Positions 63,530-64,000 of a stretch of 64,000 bases of DNA are shown one piece after another; the first letter of the stretch is position 1; every line of letters starts with the position of its first letter. The notes beneath the pieces are model-generated. The model made no database searches and was not told where the DNA came from. It worked only from the letters and a program-made list of their open reading frames with translations. Where the stretch lies: positions 431,501 through 495,500 of the forward strand of contig NZ_CP039727.1 of NCBI RefSeq assembly GCF_005154805.1, given 5' to 3'. Both the position numbers and the translations under genes were made by a program. The DNA comes from Bacillus sp. S3. Its GTDB lineage: Bacteria; Bacillota; Bacilli; Bacillales; Cytobacillaceae.

Positions 63530-64000
63530 ATGGATAAAACGTTACTCGAGCATTTACTTGATCAAACCGAGAGTGAACATTTAGATTTTAAAAAAGGGCT
63601 ATATGTAAAAGCAAATTACGATAGTTTATTAAAAGATGTAATTGCCATGGCGAATGCTAAAGTTAATGGATCACGATACATTATATTTGGTGTGAAAGAA
63701 TCAGCTCAACAAGAAAAAGAGCTTTATAATATTACAGAGCCAATTGATGCAGCGACTTATCAAGAATTAGTATTCGAAAACATTGAGCCACAGTTAGATT
63801 GTCAGCTTCATTACCTCACATATAAAAATCACTTGTTGGCTGTACTTGAAATTAGAGATCCAAAAAGCCAACCCTACTTACTAAAAAAAGACTTTAATAA
63901 ATTACATAAAGGCTTTTGTTATATTCGGCGAGGAAGTAAAAATGATTTTGCTACAAGAACAGATTTCGATTATTTCTATAAGCAAGGTCAATTTGAAATT
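63530..64000 (+). CDS. Schlafen/AlbA_2-domain protein (partial, runs off the window)
   Basis: At least 157 residues, open at the right edge. The start (ATG with GGGGAGG upstream) is followed by ESEHLDFKKGLY, DVIAMANAKVNGSRYIIFGVKE and GFCYIRRGSKNDFATR, the layout of the AlbA_2/Schlafen domain. Such proteins occur as regulators and in defence loci. Whether it belongs to the DUF262 module cannot be decided from this window. Confidence 0.75.
   Translation, partial: MDKTLLEHLLDQTESEHLDFKKGLYVKANYDSLLKDVIAMANAKVNGSRYIIFGVKESAQQEKELYNITEPIDAATYQELVFENIEPQLDCQLHYLTYKNHLLAVLEIRDPKSQPYLLKKDFNKLHKGFCYIRRGSKNDFATRTDFDYFYKQGQFEI

Overview
The window is chromosomal DNA from a Firmicute of the family Bacillaceae, probably Neobacillus or a close Bacillus relative. 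Evidence: a bacillithiol-dependent FosB, GatCAB, PlsY, a DgkB and RlmCD close to the B. subtilis proteins, YesM/YesN and LytS/LytT two-component systems, GGAGG-type ribosome binding sites, and a B. subtilis-like gatCAB-dgkB-rlmCD gene order that has been pulled apart by insertions. No rRNA, tRNA or CRISPR array was seen.

Layout. (1) 1-5675: a nitrite-assimilation/ammonification operon nirB-nirD-nasF-sirB-sirC, which makes NADH nitrite reductase and its sirohaem cofactor. Two perfect FNR boxes precede it, one about -41.5 from a plausible -10, so oxygen limitation probably controls it. (2) 5690-13040: an array of 52-bp hairpin repeats, a GNAT enzyme, the glyoxylate shunt (aceB-aceA), yueI, fosB, an OsmC protein, a VanZ protein and a lysozyme-like wall hydrolase. 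(3) 13253-20677: gatCAB, a gene-free stretch with TetR-operator-like palindromes (possible trace of a lost yerO-yerP locus), putP, a thioredoxin-like protein, a Bacillus interspersed repeat and plsY. (4) 20951-31440: a carbohydrate locus with YesM/YesN-type sensor and regulator, a GH31 glycosidase, an ABC sugar importer and a secreted multidomain GH16 enzyme. (5) 31700-34859: an ECF sigma/anti-sigma operon with membrane proteins; the sigma gene appears to begin at an ATT codon. (6) 35084-45327: dgkB, pncA-pncB (NAD salvage), lytS-lytT-cstA (probable pyruvate sensing and uptake), small membrane proteins and rlmCD.

(7) 45333-64000 is an AT-rich accessory (defence) island directly downstream of rlmCD, a gene family used as an integration target by mobile elements. 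It opens with a decayed IS3-type orfA fused to the last part of a type I restriction HsdR gene. Then come a membrane-anchored Mrr-like nuclease, a family-4-like uracil-DNA glycosylase with an extra N-terminal region, an Abi-like gene split by an in-frame stop, a RES-domain protein (possible NAD-degrading toxin), and a complete three-gene ABC-3C conflict system (DUF4297/Cap4-like nuclease, middle component, DUF3732 SMC-like ATPase). A 758-residue WG-repeat protein follows, then decayed sequence, a two-gene module of a DUF262/DUF1524 (GmrSD-like) protein and a 980-residue protein with a C-terminal HEPN-type R-x4-H motif, and a Schlafen/AlbA_2-type gene running off the edge. The strongest candidates for an undescribed system are the DUF262 + 980-residue pair and the WG-repeat protein behind the ABC-3C operon. 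The degenerate repeats around the ABC-3C/WG block and the RlmCD-like peptide scars near 63.1 kb suggest modular exchange. All functions are inferred from reading the sequence; no database search was run.
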